Of a stretch of 64,000 nucleotides of DNA, positions 10,001 to 17,888 are shown piece after piece; the stretch's first letter is position 1; the number at the start of each line of letters is the position of its first letter. Position numbers and translations under genes: made by a program. Origin of the DNA: Oscillospiraceae bacterium (GTDB taxonomy: Bacteria; Bacillota; Clostridia; Oscillospirales; CAG-272); NCBI GenBank assembly GCA_015064845.1, contig SVRL01000001.1:31425-95424 (forward strand). The letters are read 5' to 3'. The notes beneath the pieces are model-generated. The model saw only the letters and a program-made list of their open reading frames with translations, was not told where the DNA came from and did not search any database.

Positions 10001-10715
10001 CAACAACTGCGGGAGTGAAGTAGTCGTTGAGTTTGATACCGTCAGCGGTACGGGAAGTGGGGTTGCCGGATTTTTCGCCGGTCTGGTTCATGATGGTAGC
10101 AACGATGTAAGCAGCTTCACCATAGGTAAGTTCTGCATAGGGATCGTAGTGTCTGGTTTCTTCAAGGAAGATAGCATCGAATGCGTTGCAGTAGTTCTGA
10201 GCAGCGCGCATATAGTTATATGCCCAGTTGTCAGCGCCTTCAACGTTTTCATAGGATACTCTTTCTTCATAACCCATCATTCTAACGATGATGGCAGCAA
10301 CTTCACCGAGGATGATGGTTCTGTCGGGAGCGAATGTGTATTCGCCGTCGCCGTCGTCATCTTCACCAACAATGAAGCCGGACTGGTGTGCGTAAGCGAT
10401 GGCAGCGAATTTGTCTTCACCGGGCTTAACGTCAGCAAATTTCATGTCTGTGCCAAGCCAGATTTCGTCGTCCCAAGCTTCGTCAAGAAGCTGGTGGGAT
10501 TCAATCTTTGCCATCCAGAAAACGAACTGTTCTCTTGTGATCTTCATTTCTGCCTGGCTGGGGCTGATGTAGTCAACACCGATATCCTGAAGATAATCAA
10601 TGGCATCCTGATACCATTTTTCTTCGGAAGTACGCGCAGCAGAAACAGTTGCGAATGTTCCGACTACAAGAATTGCAGCAAGAACAAGAGCGAGAGCTCT
10701 CTTAAAGTTTCTCAT
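7029..10715 (-). CDS. S-layer-homology (SLH) domain envelope protein
   Basis: The 1228-residue secreted protein has a signal peptide at residues 1-26 (basic MRNFKR, hydrophobic core, cleavage near VSA). Three SLH-type repeats span about 30-80, 90-150 and 155-215; they anchor proteins to secondary cell-wall polymer. The remaining ~1000 residues are acidic, strand-rich and of no family I recognise. A proline-rich linker with PPVDPEPPVDP lies near residue 1030-1050. Codon use is strongly biased and uniform, as in highly expressed genes, so this could be a main surface-layer protein. It stands alone with its own consensus promoter, AGGAGG ribosome binding site and terminator. SLH assignment is firm; the role of the large domain is unknown. 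Confidence 0.9.
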   Translation of the reverse strand: MRNFKRALALVLAAILVVGTFATVSAARTSEEKWYQDAIDYLQDIGVDYISPSQAEMKITREQFVFWMAKIESHQLLDEAWDDEIWLGTDMKFADVKPGEDKFAAIAYAHQSGFIVGEDDDGDGEYTFAPDRTIILGEVAAIIVRMMGYEERVSYENVEGADNWAYNYMRAAQNYCNAFDAIFLEETRHYDPYAELTYGEAAYIVATIMNQTGEKSGNPTSRTADGIKLNDYFTPAVVENVGLREDRYFVISIGTEVVLQSVNGKDTLTISVEEFEALVRDALELADDEAVNVADVLAIGSLVNVIKNKRTGDIVRITFESTNQFTTILNTYLLKKTEEGLRLDDLVPDFFWKDVVVENGEVKSAILSFAGVEYTITNDENSDIYFYSKNMTGDKLSVAEAIANLKTAAEGCVYAVFSAAAENVTYREEINEYGQVINVIDVVKYDTVVIKDSADFVSDFNNDGEEFSFVVKTPDGEIVNTFAPSAIQTGIIEKVTVYAEEGYFLVNIRLSDDTLVENIKLPATKSDRVIEYTYSYKGAEKTYSYNIANNFPMLDEAEEAIKAGIVGEGTNITDATALWLNDRCVKFAVGEGNEAVYLASAFEKVENTGFVTDSELVEGQTNTYNVAITVVDENGVYDVIYETVRARASSMFDLANYKVYARIWSDSLLNPAAAANDTRVEGETDLIYVDVCKDAMSKYLLCSTGASLNDDWSDIYGGHKLGEVVYKTEYIKENTLGVATEKVVYVAEAIGYEPYYARTLVEGAYEYTLKYTRVEFVQAYKLVSSGLKIDWSNLEVLIVGTVNGEDKNDFVIFDPNNAEHAENYTEEKGYFITSEETVISIGKQQIDVPAGAVLKVFNAEDITYIKDGNEYDYVIKNNKEYFEAAEKTPVTLKDVEFTAEGLANAWNAEAVFGVNTVAEEDITLNDLAATIVFGENGIYIDVEAEKVTAYRVAEGAEVVFVVPSEDGFDCIINNYSDLVGKGVFGVEWNAKVVDNEITAIAIITDGEVLAAEIPEGVEIPEATLPPEPPVDPEPPVDPIDPPVGPTYTVIDSVEGIELAEGYKIVYFNNFANLTAETIHDGVDYKLVIRIEGAVSIEGELQDAIICYELDMNSGDEEFGLDMNLEQVAGMVKGNFYVVDANNEIVEVVDVVTAGKLMTKTAEIVTIEGETKLLAKMTETENEYVDLEALNVTFVTVNAKGNLEVVDGTFEGMTSFEYIAIGNVVYVIK

Positions 10716-10775
10716 AAGGTATTCCTCCTAAAATTTTTTATAAGCAGCTCAATGGCCACACTTATATTTAATCAT

Positions 10776-10804
10776 ATCATACTATATGATTCCAAATTTT
10801 TCAA
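10776..10804 (-). promoter_or_regulatory. Promoter of the SLH protein gene
   Basis: Minus strand: -35 TTGAAA (10799-10804), 17-bp spacer, -10 TATGAT (10776-10781). This leaves a leader of about 54 nt before an AGGAGG ribosome binding site. Upstream at 10820-10841 are two 11-bp direct repeats, TGTAACACAAC and TGTAACATAAC, one helical turn apart and 16-37 bp above the -35. That is a typical place for an activator. Confidence 0.75.
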
Positions 10805-10979
10805 GAAGTTTTTGCAAATTGTAACACAACTGTAACATAACGACGATTTAAACAAAATCAATCATCTGTTTTTGTATCACTTGAATAATAAATGGCGCGA
10901 AAAAGGAAAGATGCAAAAATAAAGCGTAACATTTTAAAATTATGATGTGATAGCAAAGCCTTAAATTGCTTCAATAAAA

Positions 10980-11009
10980 AGAACCCTTTGTATCACTACA
11001 TTGGGTTCT
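10980..11009 (-). terminator. Terminator of the BspA-type lipoprotein gene
   Basis: AGAACCC and GGGTTCT form a 7-bp stem with a 16-nt loop, followed in the leftward direction by TTTTTA. It lies 33 bp past the stop codon. Between it and the SLH promoter (about 10,840-10,980) I see only AT-rich sequence without a gene. Confidence 0.7.
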
Positions 11010-11042
11010 CTTCAAAATTTCAAGTATCAAATTTATTGGTTT

Positions 11043-13685
11043 TTATCCTCGAATAATATTATCCAACGATGTGCAACCGCTAAAAGCATATTCGCCAATA
11101 TTTTGAACATTCGAAGGAATATATATGGTTTTCAGTGCCGAACAATCCTCAAAAGCACAATCGTAGATATCCCTGACACCTTTTCCGATGGTTACATCGG
11201 TAAGAGATACGCAACCGTAAAAAGCTTTCTCTCCTATAATTGCAATGGAATCTCCGATTACGACACTTTCAAGTGCAGTGCAACCATAGAATGTAGCATA
11301 TTCAATGGAAGTCAAACCGTTTCCAAGCACTACTTTTTTCAGTTTTTTGCATTCTTCAAACGCGCCTCCCCAAGATTCTTCTATCATAGTTACACTATCC
11401 GGAATAATCAATGCCGTAATACCACAACCATAAAAAGCTTTGCCACCTATTGTTTGCAATCCTTCATTTAAAATCAATGTCGAAAGTCCCGAACATTCCG
11501 AAAATGCGCCTTCTTTGATTGTTTGAACGTTTGAAGGGATATTGATTGATGTCAACGATGTGCATTTTTCAAAAGCGTAATCTTCGATAACTTGAACCCC
11601 TGTCCCAAAATTAATTGATTTGAGATTGCTGCAATTGGCAAATGCTGCCCGAGCAATCGTTCGAACCCCATTTCCAATAGTAATAGATTTAAGTGAGATA
11701 CAACCATCAAAAGCTTGCTCTCCTATGATTGTAACAGATTCTCCCATTACGACACTTTCAAGTGCAGTACAACCATAGAATGTAGCATATTCAATGGAAG
11801 TTAAACCATTTCCAAGCACTACTTTTTTCAGTTTTTTGCATTCTTCAAACGCGCCTCCCCAAGATTCTTCTACCATAGTTACACTATCCGGAATAATCAA
11901 ATCCGTAATTCCACAACCATAAAAAGCTTTGCCACCTATTGTTTGCAAGCCTTCATTCAAAATCAAAGTCGTAAGTCCCGAACATTCCGAAAACGCACCT
12001 TCATTGATGCTGTAAATGCTCGGAGGAACAGTAAGAGAACGAATACCTTTACAACCTTCAAAAGCATATTCACCAATATATCTGACCGGTATTCTGTTGA
12101 TATGAGAAGGAAGTATCAATTCACCAGAAGAGCCAAGATAGTTCGTAATCGTGATACTGTCGTTTTCTTCAAAATACTCAAATTCATTCGGAGATGCTGC
12201 TCCTTCCAAATTTGCATAAATTGCAGGAACGGACAGTGTCAGATCAAAGCTGTAACAATGAACTTTAACCGTATTGAATCCATCTTTTGTCATAACGGTA
12301 TTCTCAAGCGAAAAATCTGTTATTTGAAATGTTGTTCCATCGGAAACAACAGCAATCAAAACAACATCCTCGGCATCTACAACTTCGCCTGTCAAAAGGC
12401 GCTTACCTTTATAACTTGCATTAATAGAGAGTATGCGCAAATATTTACCGCAATTACATTCATTCAGACAATTGCGAACGGTTCCCTTTTCGTTAACTTC
12501 CCAATCACCCCAAGTATGTCCCAATTCGTTTACATAACTGTCGGTATAACTCTTGTTGCATACAGTGCAAGTATGCGTGGTGTAACCTTTAGCTTCACAA
12601 ACGGGGGCAGTAACCACAGAATGATATTGACAATCGGTTTTGGGCAGAATAACGGGAGCAACAATTATTTCATTGCAAACAGAACATTTCACACCTTCCG
12701 TTTGACCTGTTTCAGCACAAGTTGCTTTTCTGCTTGCAATTATCGTTTCTGTATGAGGCAATTTAGAGATGATTTTTTGTGCTTCCAATACCTCCCCGCA
12801 CGCCGAACATTTCTTACCTGCCGTCAAACCTGTTTGAGAACAAGTTGCCGCAACTCCTTTGATAATGGTTTCTGTATGAGAAATTTTTTCGATTGGTTTT
12901 TGTTCTTCCAATACTTCCCCGCATGTCGAACATTTCTTGCCTGCTGTCAGACCTGTTTGGGAACAGGTTGCCGCAACTCCTTTGATAATGGTTTCTGTAT
13001 GGGGAATCTTTTCTGTTGTTTTCTGCGCTTCCAATATTTCCCCACATGCCGAACATTTCTTGCCTGCCGTCAAACCCGTTTGGGAACAGGTTGCCGCAAC
13101 GCTCGGAACAACTTCTACAATATGTTCTGTCTTATCTGTTACCTTCTGCAATACCAATACTTCCTTACAAACGGAACAATGAGAACCTTCTGTCAAACCC
13201 GTTTTTTGGCAAGTGGCAGAAACCGCACTGTCGATTACTTCGATATGCCCCAAAGCATCGATACTTTCTTCTTTTAAATCATAGTATTCAATATCGCCCA
13301 CTTTAATTGTTGCCGTGTACGTTTTTATGCCTTTTTCCATACAAGTGGGGGCTGTTGTAATTTCATTCGCAATATCGGCAACCAAGATTTTTGTATGAGA
13401 ATGATCCATAACACAAGATAAAGTTGCGGTTGCAGATTCAAAGCCCCGCCAATCCCACTCGATATTATCTTTATCATAATTATGTTGGATAATATCAACT
13501 TCGTCAATTTGTATTACCTTGCACAAGGAACATTTACGCTGTTGTTCTCCCTTCATAGAACATGTCGGCTGAACGGTTACTGACCATTCACCCCATTCAT
13601 GCGTACAGTCTTTGCTATTACAAGATGAAAATGCACAAATAAAAGTAAGCAGACAAACAAAAATCATTACAATTCTTTTCTTCAT
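11043..13685 (-). CDS. BspA-type leucine-rich-repeat lipoprotein with Cys-rich tandem repeats
   Basis: The 880-residue surface lipoprotein has a signal peptide with lipobox around AFSSC (Cys near residue 21). The N-terminal half has about six repeats of the form ATCxxTGxTxGxxCSxCxE. Three of them are near-identical 41-residue units (123 bp), each with a CxxC pair that may bind zinc. The C-terminal half (about 520-880) consists of BspA/LRR_5 repeats such as IGEYAFEGCxxLxSLxIP. Within it a block of roughly 85 codons is duplicated at a 489-bp spacing. I start at 13685, where AAGGAG precedes the ATG; this restores the signal peptide. Such proteins usually mediate adhesion or host contact; the ligand is unknown. 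It diverges from an XRE regulator gene. Confidence 0.9.
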   Translation of the reverse strand: MKKRIVMIFVCLLTFICAFSSCNSKDCTHEWGEWSVTVQPTCSMKGEQQRKCSLCKVIQIDEVDIIQHNYDKDNIEWDWRGFESATATLSCVMDHSHTKILVADIANEITTAPTCMEKGIKTYTATIKVGDIEYYDLKEESIDALGHIEVIDSAVSATCQKTGLTEGSHCSVCKEVLVLQKVTDKTEHIVEVVPSVAATCSQTGLTAGKKCSACGEILEAQKTTEKIPHTETIIKGVAATCSQTGLTAGKKCSTCGEVLEEQKPIEKISHTETIIKGVAATCSQTGLTAGKKCSACGEVLEAQKIISKLPHTETIIASRKATCAETGQTEGVKCSVCNEIIVAPVILPKTDCQYHSVVTAPVCEAKGYTTHTCTVCNKSYTDSYVNELGHTWGDWEVNEKGTVRNCLNECNCGKYLRILSINASYKGKRLLTGEVVDAEDVVLIAVVSDGTTFQITDFSLENTVMTKDGFNTVKVHCYSFDLTLSVPAIYANLEGAASPNEFEYFEENDSITITNYLGSSGELILPSHINRIPVRYIGEYAFEGCKGIRSLTVPPSIYSINEGAFSECSGLTTLILNEGLQTIGGKAFYGCGITDLIIPDSVTMVEESWGGAFEECKKLKKVVLGNGLTSIEYATFYGCTALESVVMGESVTIIGEQAFDGCISLKSITIGNGVRTIARAAFANCSNLKSINFGTGVQVIEDYAFEKCTSLTSINIPSNVQTIKEGAFSECSGLSTLILNEGLQTIGGKAFYGCGITALIIPDSVTMIEESWGGAFEECKKLKKVVLGNGLTSIEYATFYGCTALESVVIGDSIAIIGEKAFYGCVSLTDVTIGKGVRDIYDCAFEDCSALKTIYIPSNVQNIGEYAFSGCTSLDNIIRG
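11256..12004. repeat. Intragenic direct duplication, 489-bp period, in the LRR region
   Basis: About 260 bp at 11,256-11,515 is repeated almost identically at 11,745-12,004. The offset is exactly 489 bp (163 codons), so the frame is kept. The copies differ by scattered single bases, which suggests a fairly recent duplication or ongoing gene conversion inside the LRR domain. Confidence 0.85.
12715..13206. repeat. 123-bp tandem repeats encoding 41-residue Cys-rich units
   Basis: Unit boundaries at 12,838, 12,961 and 13,084 are exactly 123 bp apart. The central units are nearly identical at DNA level; the flanking ones are diverged. Each encodes HTETIIKGVAATCSQTGL followed by a CSxCGE motif. 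Such repeats can expand or shrink by recombination. Confidence 0.85.
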
Positions 13686-13789
13686 AAAAACTCCTTTTCC
13701 TACATTTATAATTATATAAACAAAAATCAGCATTTTACAAAATTTCATCGGCATATCACAAAGTCTTGCAAAATCACTCTTTATTTACA

Positions 13790-13818
13790 ATTATAATTCC
13801 ATAAAAGAATTATGTCAA
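13790..13818 (-). promoter_or_regulatory. Promoter of the BspA-type lipoprotein, spacer occupied by an operator dyad
   Basis: Minus strand: perfect -35 TTGACA (13813-13818), 17-bp spacer, perfect -10 TATAAT (13790-13795). The dyad ATAATTC-N7-GAATTAT (13793-13813) fills the spacer and overlaps the -10. A protein bound there would block RNA polymerase. Confidence 0.8.
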
Positions 13819-13851
13819 GCGTTTTTCACTATAATTCTGTTTTGGAATTAT
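13793..13851. promoter_or_regulatory. Twin operator dyads between the lipoprotein and XRE genes
   Basis: The same dyad, ATAATTC-N7-GAATTAT, occurs twice, at 13793-13813 and 13831-13851, 38 bp apart. The first sits in the lipoprotein promoter. The second sits just upstream of a TATAAT (13870-13875) that can serve the XRE gene, where the -35 would be. The arrangement suits a repressor controlling both divergent genes; the XRE protein is the obvious candidate. Binding is inferred. Confidence 0.65.
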
Positions 13852-13914
13852 AAAAAATCTTCCAAACCATATAATTTTTACATCAAAATATATCAATCAA
13901 GGAAGAATTATTTT

Positions 13915-14175
13915 ATGAAAATCAGAAAAAAAGAATATGGTGACTGCAACATGGTAGGAAAAAATATTGAATATTTAAGAAAAGAAAGAGGCATTAAACA
14001 AAAGGATTTTATTTCAAAAATGCAAACGATGGGACTTGATATCAATCCAACAAGCTATTCCAAATTGGAAGGACAAGTTCGGCTTGCTTCAGATAAAGAA
14101 ATTTATATCATAGCAAAAATATTAAATGTCAGCATTGATGCTCTCTTCGCTAATGTTGAAGATTCCTCGTATTGA
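13915..14175 (+). CDS. XRE-family helix-turn-helix transcriptional regulator
   Basis: The small 86-residue protein is almost only a Cro/CI-type DNA-binding domain. It begins after a basic leader with GKNIEYLRKERGIKQKDFISKM, then a recognition segment around NPTSYSKLEGQVR and a last helix IYIIAKILNVSIDALF. No sensor or dimerisation domain is visible. The ATG at 13915 has AAGGAAG about 10 bases upstream; the internal ATG at 13951 has no comparable site. It is divergent from the BspA-type lipoprotein gene, with two copies of one dyad between them, which suggests it represses both genes. The family is certain; the targets are inferred. Confidence 0.9.
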   Translation: MKIRKKEYGDCNMVGKNIEYLRKERGIKQKDFISKMQTMGLDINPTSYSKLEGQVRLASDKEIYIIAKILNVSIDALFANVEDSSY

Positions 14176-14207
14176 TTGCAAATTACAACAAGCTTATAAC
14201 AAAAAAA

Positions 14208-14236
14208 GGACGCCCCGAATGGGCGTCCCAAAAAAT
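14208..14236 (-). terminator. Terminator of pheT
   Basis: GGACGCCC and GGGCGTCC form a perfect 8-bp stem with loop CGAAT, followed leftwards by TTTTTTT. It lies right after the pheT stop codon and could also end the short XRE transcript. Confidence 0.85.
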
Positions 14237-16672
14237 TTATTTTCTGATGGTAATACCGAGAATACGTTCTACGCCGCGCAAAATCTTTGCTGCTGCTTTA
14301 TCTGCTTCTTCCACCGTCAAGGTGTGGTCCGCGCTGCGCAGAGAAACAGAGAACGAAACGCTCTTTTTGCCCTCTCCGAGCTGAACACCGCGATAAATAT
14401 CAAAGAATTTGATATCTTCGATCAAAGAAACACCGGAATGGCGCATAGCATCTTCGATTGCACCGACTGTAACTTCTTCATCGCAAACAAAGGAGAAGTC
14501 TCTTGTGCTTGCGGGGAATTTCGGCAATGCTTTATAAGATTTTTTGCTGTTTGCTTTTGCAAAAATATTTTCAAAATCAAGTTCTGCCAGATAAACCGCA
14601 CGGTTAAAGGTGTAATTCTGCGCCACAACGGGATGCAATTCACCCATGATACCGAGAACGGTTCCGTCAGCGGCGGTAATTTCCGCACATCTTCCGGGAT
14701 GGAAAGTTGCTTCATCCGTTTTTGCCGTGAATTTTGCGGAAATGCCTGCACAAGCAAAAATTTCTTCACACATACCCTTTACAGTATAGAAATCGCCCGT
14801 ACCGTAAAGACCGATCATGATCTTCACACGTTCGTCGGGAAGCGTACCTTCCAAACCGTGGATATTGGTAACCATGCCTTCCCTGGGAAGGAATACTTTT
14901 GCCATTTCGTAAAGAGCAACGGAATCGTTATCCTTATTGCAGTTGATTTCCAAAGTTTCGAGCATGGAAGGAATTGCAGTTGTACGCATGGTTTTCGTAT
15001 CTTCGCCGAAAGGATTCATGATTTCAACGGATTTACGGCGGATATCATTTTCAGCAAGACCTGCTTTATCGTAAAGCTTTGCTGCCATAAAGGAATATGT
15101 GTAGATTTCATCCAGACCGAAACCAAGCAAAACGCCGTGAAGCTGTTTTTGCAAGGTTTGCTTTTTGGTCAAACCGCCCTGTGTCATGGAGGAAACAATA
15201 TTTCCTGCCTGAATTTCGTTATAACCGTAGATACGGACAACTTCTTCCGCAATATCGTTCATGCAACGAACGTCATCACGGTAAGAAGGAACGGTAATCA
15301 CACCGTCTTTTACTTCAAAGTGCAAGCTTTCCAAGATGCGAACCATTTCTTCTGCGGAAAGGTTGATGCCAAGGAATTTGTTCATTCTTTCGGGTTCGAA
15401 AGGCACTGTTGCGATTTCTTTTTTCACGGGATAGCAGTCGATCATACCGCCGACGATTTCGCCCGCGCCGAGAAGATTGACAAGTTCACAAGCGCGTTCC
15501 AATGCACCGATTGTATTTTCACTGTCAAGACCTTTTTCGAAACGTGCGGAGGAATCTGTACGCATACCGAGTTTTTTAGCGGTAATACGAACGGAGCTTC
15601 CGAGGAACATGGCAGATTCAAAAACAACAGTCGTCGTTTCTTCCGTGATTTCACTGTTTGCGCCGCCCATAACACCTGCAATCGCAACAGGCTTTTTGCC
15701 GTCTGCAATGACAAGCATATCACTTTCCAGATTTCTCTGCTGATCGTCAAGCGTCATGAAAACTTCTTTATCGCCTGCGGTACGGACTTCGATATGTTTA
15801 CCGTCCAGACACTTATAGTCAAACGCATGCATAGGCTGACCGTATTCCAGCATGACGTAATTTGTAATATCTACAATATTATTAATAGGACGAATGCCCG
15901 AAGCGCGCAATCTCATGCGCAACCAAAGCGGAGAAGGTTCGATTTTTACGTTTTTAACCACACGCGCACTGTAACGGAAACATTTTTCCGTATCCTTGAT
16001 TGCAATATCAAGATAATCGTTGATATCGCCGTCGGATTCCTTCACAACGGGGGTGGGGATGCGAAGTTCTTTCTCAAAACTTGCCGCGCTTTCTCTTGCA
16101 AGACCGATTACGGAAAGACAGTCGGGACGATTGGGTGTGATTTCAAATTCAACCGCTTTGTCACGCATAGCAAGCACGTCCACGATGTCGTCGCCGGGCT
16201 TGTAAGAAAGCTCGGAATATGCGTTGAGGATCAGAATACCATCCGTGGGAGCGCCGGGCATATCGTGGAGAGTAAGACCGAGTTCTTCAATGGAGCAGAA
16301 CATGCCCTCGGAGATCATACCGCGAAGCTTGCCGGATTTGATTTCATGTCCGCTTGCAAGCTTAACCACTCTTTTTTCATCTTTGGGGCAATAGCAAACG
16401 GGAACGTATGCGCCTTCAAAAACGTTTTTTGCAGCCGTGATGATCTGCAAAGTCTTTTCTCCGCAGTCAACCTGGCAAACAACCAATCTTTCCGCATCGG
16501 GATGCTGTTCAACCTTGAGGATTAAGCCGACTCTGACACCGCTTACTTCGGAACCGCAAAGCTCATAGCCTTCCACCTTGGAACCGGTATCCGTCATTCT
16601 GTCACAATATTTTTTGATATCAATATCCGAACAATCCACGAAATCGGAAAGCCAATTCATAGACAATACCAT
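14237..16672 (-). CDS. pheT: Phenylalanine-tRNA ligase beta subunit
   Basis: This 811-residue subunit of the (alpha-beta)2 enzyme charges tRNA-Phe in the cytoplasm and edits mischarged Tyr-tRNA. An N-terminal tRNA-binding (EMAP-like) domain lies at about 40-150, with VRVGLILKVEQHPDAERL. The B3/B4 editing domain is at about 200-370 (TEVEFEITPNRPDCLSV-like segment, IRPINNIVDITNYVMLEYG). B5 lies at about 400-475, and a C-terminal ferredoxin-fold anticodon-binding domain at about 715-810 ends in LRGVERILGITIRK. The length is normal for the long bacterial form. It follows pheS after 22 bp, with AAGGAG 11 bases upstream of the ATG. Both are controlled by the T-box leader upstream of pheS. Confidence 0.97.
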   Translation of the reverse strand: MVLSMNWLSDFVDCSDIDIKKYCDRMTDTGSKVEGYELCGSEVSGVRVGLILKVEQHPDAERLVVCQVDCGEKTLQIITAAKNVFEGAYVPVCYCPKDEKRVVKLASGHEIKSGKLRGMISEGMFCSIEELGLTLHDMPGAPTDGILILNAYSELSYKPGDDIVDVLAMRDKAVEFEITPNRPDCLSVIGLARESAASFEKELRIPTPVVKESDGDINDYLDIAIKDTEKCFRYSARVVKNVKIEPSPLWLRMRLRASGIRPINNIVDITNYVMLEYGQPMHAFDYKCLDGKHIEVRTAGDKEVFMTLDDQQRNLESDMLVIADGKKPVAIAGVMGGANSEITEETTTVVFESAMFLGSSVRITAKKLGMRTDSSARFEKGLDSENTIGALERACELVNLLGAGEIVGGMIDCYPVKKEIATVPFEPERMNKFLGINLSAEEMVRILESLHFEVKDGVITVPSYRDDVRCMNDIAEEVVRIYGYNEIQAGNIVSSMTQGGLTKKQTLQKQLHGVLLGFGLDEIYTYSFMAAKLYDKAGLAENDIRRKSVEIMNPFGEDTKTMRTTAIPSMLETLEINCNKDNDSVALYEMAKVFLPREGMVTNIHGLEGTLPDERVKIMIGLYGTGDFYTVKGMCEEIFACAGISAKFTAKTDEATFHPGRCAEITAADGTVLGIMGELHPVVAQNYTFNRAVYLAELDFENIFAKANSKKSYKALPKFPASTRDFSFVCDEEVTVGAIEDAMRHSGVSLIEDIKFFDIYRGVQLGEGKKSVSFSVSLRSADHTLTVEEADKAAAKILRGVERILGITIRK

Positions 16673-16694
16673 AAAAATTCACACTCCTTTTCCA

Positions 16695-17705
16695 TTAAAA
16701 CTGACGCAAGAAACGAACGTCGTTTTCATACATCAAACGAAGGTCATCGATGCCAAGTCTTGCCATTGTGATTCTTTCCACACCCATACCGAAAGCAAAA
16801 CCGGAATATTCATTGGGATCAATGCCGCAGTTGGAAAGAACGAAGGGGTGTACCATACCCGCGCCGAGAATTTCCATCCAGCCTTCGCCTTTGCAAAGAC
16901 GGCAGCCTTTACCGCCGCAAACGAAGCAGGAAACGTCAACTTCCGCAGAAGGTTCTGTGAACGGGAAATGGTGAGGGCGGAAACGGATTTTGGTTTCGGG
17001 ACCGAACATCTGCTTTGCGAAAAGCTCAAGAATACCCTTGAGGTCGCCCATGGTAATACCCTTGTCTACAACAAGACCTTCAACCTGGTGGAAAATAGGA
17101 GAATGTGTCGCATCCGCGGGGTCTGCACGGTAAACACGTCCGGGAGAGATGATACGGATCGGAGGCTTTTTGTTTTCCATAACACGAACCTGAACGGGGG
17201 ATGTCTGGGAACGAAGCAAAATGTTATCCGTAATATAGAAAGTATCCTGCGTATCTCGCGCGGGATGGTTTTTGGGAAGGTTCAAAGCTTCAAAGTTGTA
17301 ATAGTCATACTCTACTTCGGGACCTTCCGCAACGGAAAAGCCCATACCGATAAAGATTTCGCGGAGCATTTCTTCCGTCTGTGCAATAGGATGGCGGTGT
17401 CCGACAGTCTGGATTTTGCCGGGCAAAGTAACGTCCAATTTTTCCGTCATCAAACGGCGTTCCATTTCCTTTTTCTTCTGTTCTTCCGCTTTTTTCGTCA
17501 AGGCCTCTTCAATGGTAGCTCTGACTTCGTTTGCAAGCTGACCGATGATCGGTCTTTCCGCGGGAGCAACCTTGCCCATACCGCGAAGGACGGCTGTAAG
17601 CTCGCCCTTTTTGCCGAGATATTTGATGCGAAGCTCTTCCGTGTTTTCCGAAGCTTCGATTTCAGCAACTGCTTTGATGCGAATCTGTTCAAGCAATTCT
17701 TTCAT
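16695..17705 (-). CDS. pheS: Phenylalanine-tRNA ligase alpha subunit
   Basis: The 336-residue catalytic subunit has an N-terminal coiled-coil arm (residues 1-85) that contacts tRNA. The class II core follows, with [12 protein letters not shown] near residue 205 (motif 2) and [18 protein letters not shown] near 305 (motif 3). The Cys-rich segment [17 protein letters not shown] near 265 is the form seen in many bacterial PheS proteins. I start at 17705 ([12 protein letters not shown]), which gives the normal family length and has AAAGGA upstream; the longer open frame runs into the leader RNA. The gene has a T-box leader and, between leader and gene, one copy of the ~100-nt structured repeat. 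Confidence 0.97.
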   Translation of the reverse strand: MKELLEQIRIKAVAEIEASENTEELRIKYLGKKGELTAVLRGMGKVAPAERPIIGQLANEVRATIEEALTKKAEEQKKKEMERRLMTEKLDVTLPGKIQTVGHRHPIAQTEEMLREIFIGMGFSVAEGPEVEYDYYNFEALNLPKNHPARDTQDTFYITDNILLRSQTSPVQVRVMENKKPPIRIISPGRVYRADPADATHSPIFHQVEGLVVDKGITMGDLKGILELFAKQMFGPETKIRFRPHHFPFTEPSAEVDVSCFVCGGKGCRLCKGEGWMEILGAGMVHPFVLSNCGIDPNEYSGFAFGMGVERITMARLGIDDLRLMYENDVRFLRQF

Positions 17706-17784
17706 AAAACGTATTTCCTTTCGCGAATAGTAATAATAAATGGTATGTGAGCCGCGTTTTACCGTTTGTTTTCCAAATAAATAT

Positions 17785-17885
17785 AAAAAAGTGGGCAACG
17801 CCCACTCGAAGTTGCTTGCCTATTGCAGTTTTTTCTATATCAAAACAACGCAAAACGGCAAGGTCAATTCGAGCAATTTCCTATA
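17785..17885 (-). ncRNA. ~100-nt structured repeat element, copy A, in the pheST leader
   Basis: On the minus strand this copy begins about 10 nt after the T-box terminator and ends about 80 nt before pheS. It has a 5' arm (CTTGCC) that can pair with GGCAAG 3' of it, and ends with GTGGGC-GTT-GCCCAC plus six T, a terminator-like hairpin. Two further copies lie at 40,522-40,726. In one of those the internal helix has changed on both sides (CTCGCC with GGCGAG), so pairing is kept. I do not recognise the family. Confidence 0.7.
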
Positions 17886-17888
17886 ATA

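Noticed and set aside
7479..10835. A 1118-codon open frame on the plus strand opposite the SLH gene
   Set aside because: It is the antisense of a gene with strongly biased codons, has a low-complexity Phe/Val/Asn-rich composition, no ribosome binding site and no recognisable motif; the SLH gene on the other strand has signal peptide, promoter and terminator.
12715..13206. Possible CRISPR array in the evenly spaced repeats
   Set aside because: Units are 123 bp, contiguous, without spacers, and encode in-frame protein repeats.
14126..16525. A ~800-codon plus-strand frame opposite pheT
   Set aside because: It mirrors pheT, which is certain; the plus frame has Phe/His/Asn-rich composition and no motif. 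The same applies to long frames opposite dnaN, recF, gyrA, gyrB, dnaA and the DUF4340 gene.
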